A program made the position numbers and the translations under genes. Of a stretch of DNA of 64,000 nt, positions 59,841 to 64,000 are shown one piece after another. The notes beneath the pieces are model-generated. The model was not told where the DNA came from. It did not search any database and worked only from the letters and a program-made list of their open reading frames with translations. The DNA is from Phyllostachys edulis. Taxonomy: Eukaryota; Streptophyta; Magnoliopsida; Poales; Poaceae. The stretch spans positions 53,574,016 through 53,638,015 of the forward strand of contig CM070557.1 in assembly GCA_036346405.1 (NCBI GenBank), in the 5' to 3' direction. Positions within the stretch are counted from its first letter, which is position 1. Every line of letters begins with the position of its first letter.

Positions 59841-59958
59841 TTAATAGAAGAACGAATACATACAAAAGTGCGGATTCTTAGGTTTATAATTGCACTCGGC
59901 CAGCCTTAAACATGCTGTTGTCGGTACATACAAATGCAGTACTGATCTCTCTCAAGTC

Positions 59959-60064
59959 TCAAAAGGCGTAAGTTTTTAAGTTGCCTATAGTAAGTAGCAT
60001 CTATACGAACGACTGCAAATTCGATGAGTGGGCCAAGCTGAGATAGATGGTTTTAGCTAGTTGA
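59959..60064. other. Short flank before the Copia element
   Basis: Nothing recognised. Confidence 0.4.
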
Positions 60065-63000
60065 TGTTAGAATAGGATTATTTGTATTTCCTTATCTGTA
60101 TATGGAAAACCCCCTTATACATCTCTATATATATTGTCTATTGGGACCTCTTAAATATACACACAATATTCATAACATGGTATCAAAGCTAGGGCAAACT
60201 TAGCTCTTTCCGCAGCCGCCGTCGCCGCCACTAGGTCAGCATTGCCGATTCGAACCACGCCGCCCCAAACCACTCGATCGCCCGTGGCTCGCCGCCTGGC
60301 GCCGGGCCTCGCCCGCCGCTGGTCTCCATCACCAGTCATCGCTGCCGTCGCCGTCGATTGTCGCCAAGCCGCCGCTGCCGACACCAGTCATCTCCGCCGC
60401 TCGGGTCGCCGCCGTCGACCGCCGCGAAGTCGCCACCACCGACGCGCTGCCAGCATAGGAAACCTATTTCCCCTGCGCGCGAGCGTGAAGGTTCCCCATC
60501 CGCGTGAGCAGCTCTTCACGGGTCGTTTTCTTAAACAGGCCCGGCCCAACCGAGCCTAAGGTAAAAAAAAAAGTACGTCGATCTAACCGTCGCGCCATCC
60601 AGCGCCGCCTGTTAGACTTTGTTGTCTTGATCGTCGCGCCGTCCAGCACACCTACCAATGACTTCTGTTCCATCAGCTGCGATCTCATTCTCGGGAACAA
60701 AGCTTAATGGAACGAACTACAGGTTGTGGTCTTCACTTATGGAAATCACGCTCGATGGTCTCCGCCTCTTGGGACATGTTACTGATGCCCGACCTTGTCC
60801 GCCGTTGCCGGTTCAGTCTTCTCTTAGACAGTCTACTTCTGCACCTCCTGCAGAAGATGAAGCTACCACGAAGGAGACAAAGGCCGCTATTGCTGCTGCT
60901 GATGAGGCTTTTCAGTATTCTATAGACGCTTTTGAGCGCTGGTGTGCTGAGGAGGCCCGTGTTCGCGCCATCCTGGTGGTCAGTGTCGACGACTCCATCC
61001 AGCCAGACATCTGGGAGTACTTGCGCGAGCGATACCAGCAGAGCTGCGATGCTCAGTTCTTTTTGCTTCAGCGTGAGTTAGAGACGCTTCGCCGGGAGAA
61101 CTCCTCCGTCGACGACTTCTTCCGAGCTCGGCGATCTCGAGCAGTGGACAAGCCGGTTTCTCGCTCTGCCAGAGTGTCATAAAGTGTCTATGGATTGACC
61201 GCCGCCTTTATGACTTCGTCTGCCGTCTTCGCTCAGAGTTTGAGCCTGTGAGGGCTCAACTGCTGAGCCGCTCACCACGACCGACAGTCACTAAGGCTCT
61301 TTCGATCCTTCGTGCTGAAGAGCTTCGCCGCGAGTTTGCAGCACAGTTTGTTCCGGCTGTGCTTGCTAACCCTTATTCGACTACACCGACGCCAACCGAT
61401 CGTAGTCCCTCCTCGTGTGTCTGTTTACCTCTGCTTTTGCACCAACTAGGGTTCATGCAATTATTGCAAGAACTTCGCACAACTACGGTGTTGTGCGGTC
61501 TGGCGTAACAATGCGCGTGGAGTTAGACGCTCCAAGGGAGGCCCTTCCTTGACAGGAGGACATACCAACACGTCATGATCTTCTCAGCGAGGTAACTCTG
61601 CTCGGCGATTACTGCGAGACTCTACTTCAAAGAAATTCTCACACTTTAGCGGGTTCTGCTAGTCTAGTTCAAACGTCTCCTCCAGGTACTTGGGTTCTGG
61701 ATTCTGGTGCCTCTTTTTACATGACACCGAACTCCACATCTCTCACTTCAGTACGACCTCCTATTTTTCCTATCTTTGTTCAAACAACTGATGGTACTCC
61801 TTTGTCTGTTAGCTGTCAATGCACTCTTTTGTCCACTGACTTTTCTGTTCCAACTGTTTCTCATGTTCTCCAGCTTACCATGCAGCTTCTCTCGGTGGGA
61901 CAGCTCACCGATCTTGGCTGTATAGTTGGTTTTGACTCTCACACCTGTTTCATCCAGTATCGACACGCAGAGACGGTACTTGGGACTGGCCGGCGCTGTA
62001 GGGATCGTCAGGGTCTCTACATCCTTGATCGCCTCCACCTTCCGTCTACTTCAGTTGCTCTTGTCACCTCTATGTCTACTTCCACTGCCACTGCAGCCAC
62101 CACCTCTGGCATTTTTGCGCAGTGGCATCACCGTTTAGGTCACTTGTGTGGGTCCCGTCTTTCTTCATTAGTTCATCAGGGTGTTCTTGGACGTGTTACT
62201 GTTGACACGTCCATGTTTTGTCAGGGTTGTAAACAGGGCAAGCAGTTACAGCTTCCTTATCATTCTAGTGAGTCCTCGTCTTCTCGTCCTTTTGACTTAG
62301 TTTATTCAAACGTATGGGGACCTGCGCCTATTATCCCTAAAGGTGGGCATAAACTTTATATGATCTTCATTGATGATTATTCGCGTTTTACATGGATTTT
62401 TCCTATGTCTAATCGTGGTCAGTTTCTTGTGATCTATCGTAGCTTTGCAACGATTGTTCATACTCAGTTTGATTCTCCTATCCATACTTTTCGTTGTGAT
62501 TCTGCTGGTGAGTACTGTTATGACACTTTAGACAATTTCTTTCTGAGTAGGGCACTCTTTACCAGTTTTCTTGTTCTGATTCCCACGATCAGAGTGGGAT
62601 TACTGAGCGCAAACATCGTCATCTGATTGAGACTGCCGCACTCTTCTCCTTACCTCTCACGTTCCACCACGCCTTCGAGGTTTGTTTCTCTGTTACATAT
62701 CTCATCAATATGCAGCCTTCCACTGCTCTTAAGGGTGTCAGTCCTATAGAGCGTGTCTACTCTCGAGACTCCCAGTACACTCACCTTCGGGTGTTTTGAT
62801 GTACTTGTTTTGTTCTGCTGCAGCCTCATGAACGCACTAAATTATCGGCCCAGTCAGTTGAGTGCGTGTTTCTTGGTTATAGTTCTGAGCATAAGGGTTA
62901 TCGTTGTTGGGATCCTTCTGCTCAACAGATCAGGATTTCTTGAGACGTTGTCTTTGACGAATCTCGACCTTTCTTCTATCGAGATTCGGCTCCTCCTGTT

Positions 63001-64000
63001 TCCACCGTTGAGTCGATTTCATGGTTGTCTCTTTCTGACTCTTCACCCATTTCTCCACTATCTCTGGTGCTGCCTCCTGCAGCTCCGCATCTTGTTCCTG
63101 CAGTACCGCCATCTCGTTTCTCTGGTATTCACTACTCTAGGCGTCATCATCCTTCACCAACCTCCTCTCTTGATATCTTGCCGACACCCACATCTGATCC
63201 TCCTGTTGATGCTCCTCGTTACGTCCTTCGTGACCGGGCATCCCTTCGACCTCCTGATCGTCTTGGATCTTCTCCGACAGCTCATGCTCTCTCTGTCACT
63301 AAGCCTATTTCTTATCGTAAGGCTGCTCCTCATTTCGAGTGGCAGCTCGCTATGGCAGAGGAGCTTGATGCTTTTCGACGTACGGAGACTTGGGATATTG
63401 TACCGACACCTGTGCATGCTCGTCCGATCACATGCAAGTGGGTGTACAAGATTAAGACCCGGTCCAATGGTACTATCGAGTGCTACAATGCTTGTCTTGT
63501 GGCTCGTGGTTTTCAGTAGGAGTACGGTCGAGACTACGATGAGACTTTTGCCCCTGATGCCCATATGACCACTGTTTGCACTCTTATTGCGGTTGTTTCT
63601 GTTCGGCGGTGGTCTATCTCTCAGCTGGATGTTAAGAATGTCTTTCTTAATGGTGTGTTGCATGAGGAGGTCTATATGTAGCCACCACCTGGGTATTCTG
63701 TTCCCGATAGGTACGTCTGTCGTCTTCGTCGTGCTCTTTATGGCCTCAAACAGGCTCCTCGTGTCTAGTTTGCTCGTTTTACCTTAGTGATTATCGCCGC
63801 TTGCCTTTCACCGCCGCCCATGATCCTGCTCTTTTTGTTCATGTCTCATCTCGGGATAGGACACTGCTTCTTCTGTATGTTGATGATATACTCATCATTG
63901 GTGATGATTTCTCATTCATCATGTATGTGAAGAAACATCTCAGTGAGCAGTTTTTGATAACTGATCTTGGTTCTCTTACGTACTTCCTTGGGATCGAGGT
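60065..64000 (+). mobile_element. Copia-type retrotransposon with short LTR, degenerate, cut by window edge
   Basis: The 5' LTR is 60065-60172 (108 bp, TGTTAGAATAGG to CACACAATATTCA). After five bases comes a primer-binding site TGGTATCAAAGC (60178-60189), complementary to plant initiator Met tRNA with one change from the usual TGGTATCAGAGC. Gag, protease, integrase and reverse transcriptase regions follow in Copia order. The 3' part and LTR lie beyond 64000. The target duplication therefore cannot be checked. Confidence 0.9.
60658..64000 (+). pseudogene. Copia polyprotein, broken by frameshifts and stops
   Basis: Gag begins at 60658 (MTSVPSAAISFSG, UBN2-type wording KLNGTNYRLWSSLMEI) and loses frame near 61140. 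The protease motif VLDSGASFYMT lies at about 61690-61725. The integrase HHCC zinc region (HHRLGH at about 62128, CQGCKQGK at about 62218) is followed by DLVYSNVWGP, where the usual catalytic Asp of SDVWGP is Asn. A frame change lies near 62540 and stops near 62798 and 62943. The reverse transcriptase region begins near 63310, has CKWVYKIKTRSNGTIE, and carries stops at 63518 and 63680. YVDDILIIGDD lies at about 63877-63910. Not functional. Confidence 0.88.

Larger units (their letters stand above)
57948..59958. repeat. Old segmental duplication, right copy
   Basis: Counterpart of 54188-55628, enlarged by a hAT MITE (58019-58260), a foldback MITE (58986-59506) and a Tourist-like MITE (59558-59840). 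A C run followed by an A run at about 58441-58471 is a likely trouble spot for sequencing or assembly. Confidence 0.85.

Noticed and set aside
62753..63568. 271-codon open frame rich in Leu in the Copia element
   Set aside because: It is out of frame with the integrase and reverse transcriptase motifs, which are readable in another frame over the same bases.

Overview
This window is nuclear DNA from a plant, almost certainly a grass (Poaceae). The evidence is spliced genes with GT/AG introns, very GC-rich intron-less dirigent genes beside AT-rich introns, grass-type Gypsy LTRs that start TGTAACATCCC, MuDR-like elements, Tourist-type MITEs, and no bacterial operon structure. About 11 kb is ordinary gene space. 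The rest is transposable elements, many nested, broken or duplicated. I cannot name the species from sequence alone.

Layout. 1-1264: end of a minus-strand Gypsy-type LTR. 3005-3199: an RNase H-like fragment. 4710-9194 (minus): a complete six-coding-exon Raf-like protein kinase with an N-terminal PB1 domain (985 codons as spliced here). It has a separate 5' exon whose small uORF ends on the main start codon (TAATG), a hAT MITE in one intron, and a perfect 154-bp tandem duplication just upstream. 12720-13241: a dirigent pseudogene. About 14585-29659 (minus): a decayed Mutator-like element (MULE) carrying a transposase followed by a plant mobile domain (PMD) gene. The PMD gene is split by a solo Gypsy LTR (TSD TCCGA), which itself contains an older LTR pair and a second Gypsy LTR.

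28885-37420 and 40529-49356 are two copies of one segment of roughly 8.5-8.8 kb. Each carries the end of the PMD-MULE, a promoter-region MITE, an intact dirigent gene (31719-32273; 43344-43898), a hAT-like MITE, and a second kind of MULE inserted in the end of that MITE. A CACTA remnant lies between the copies. A third intact dirigent gene follows at 51013-51552, so the host genes form a same-strand cluster of one pseudogene and three intact genes stretched apart by transposons.

51600-64000 has no confident host gene. It holds a probable minus-strand LTR, an old duplication (about 54188-55628 against 57948-59958) in which one copy shows the empty sites of MITEs present in the other, and the 5' two thirds of a degenerate Copia element running off the right edge.

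The functional genes are probably the kinase (signalling) and three secreted dirigent proteins (phenoxy-radical coupling in the apoplast). The most unusual observations are symmetric arrays of four palindromes at the ends of two different MULE types, near-identity of the duplicated dirigent genes against more divergent flanks, and the kinase uORF whose stop overlaps the main start.
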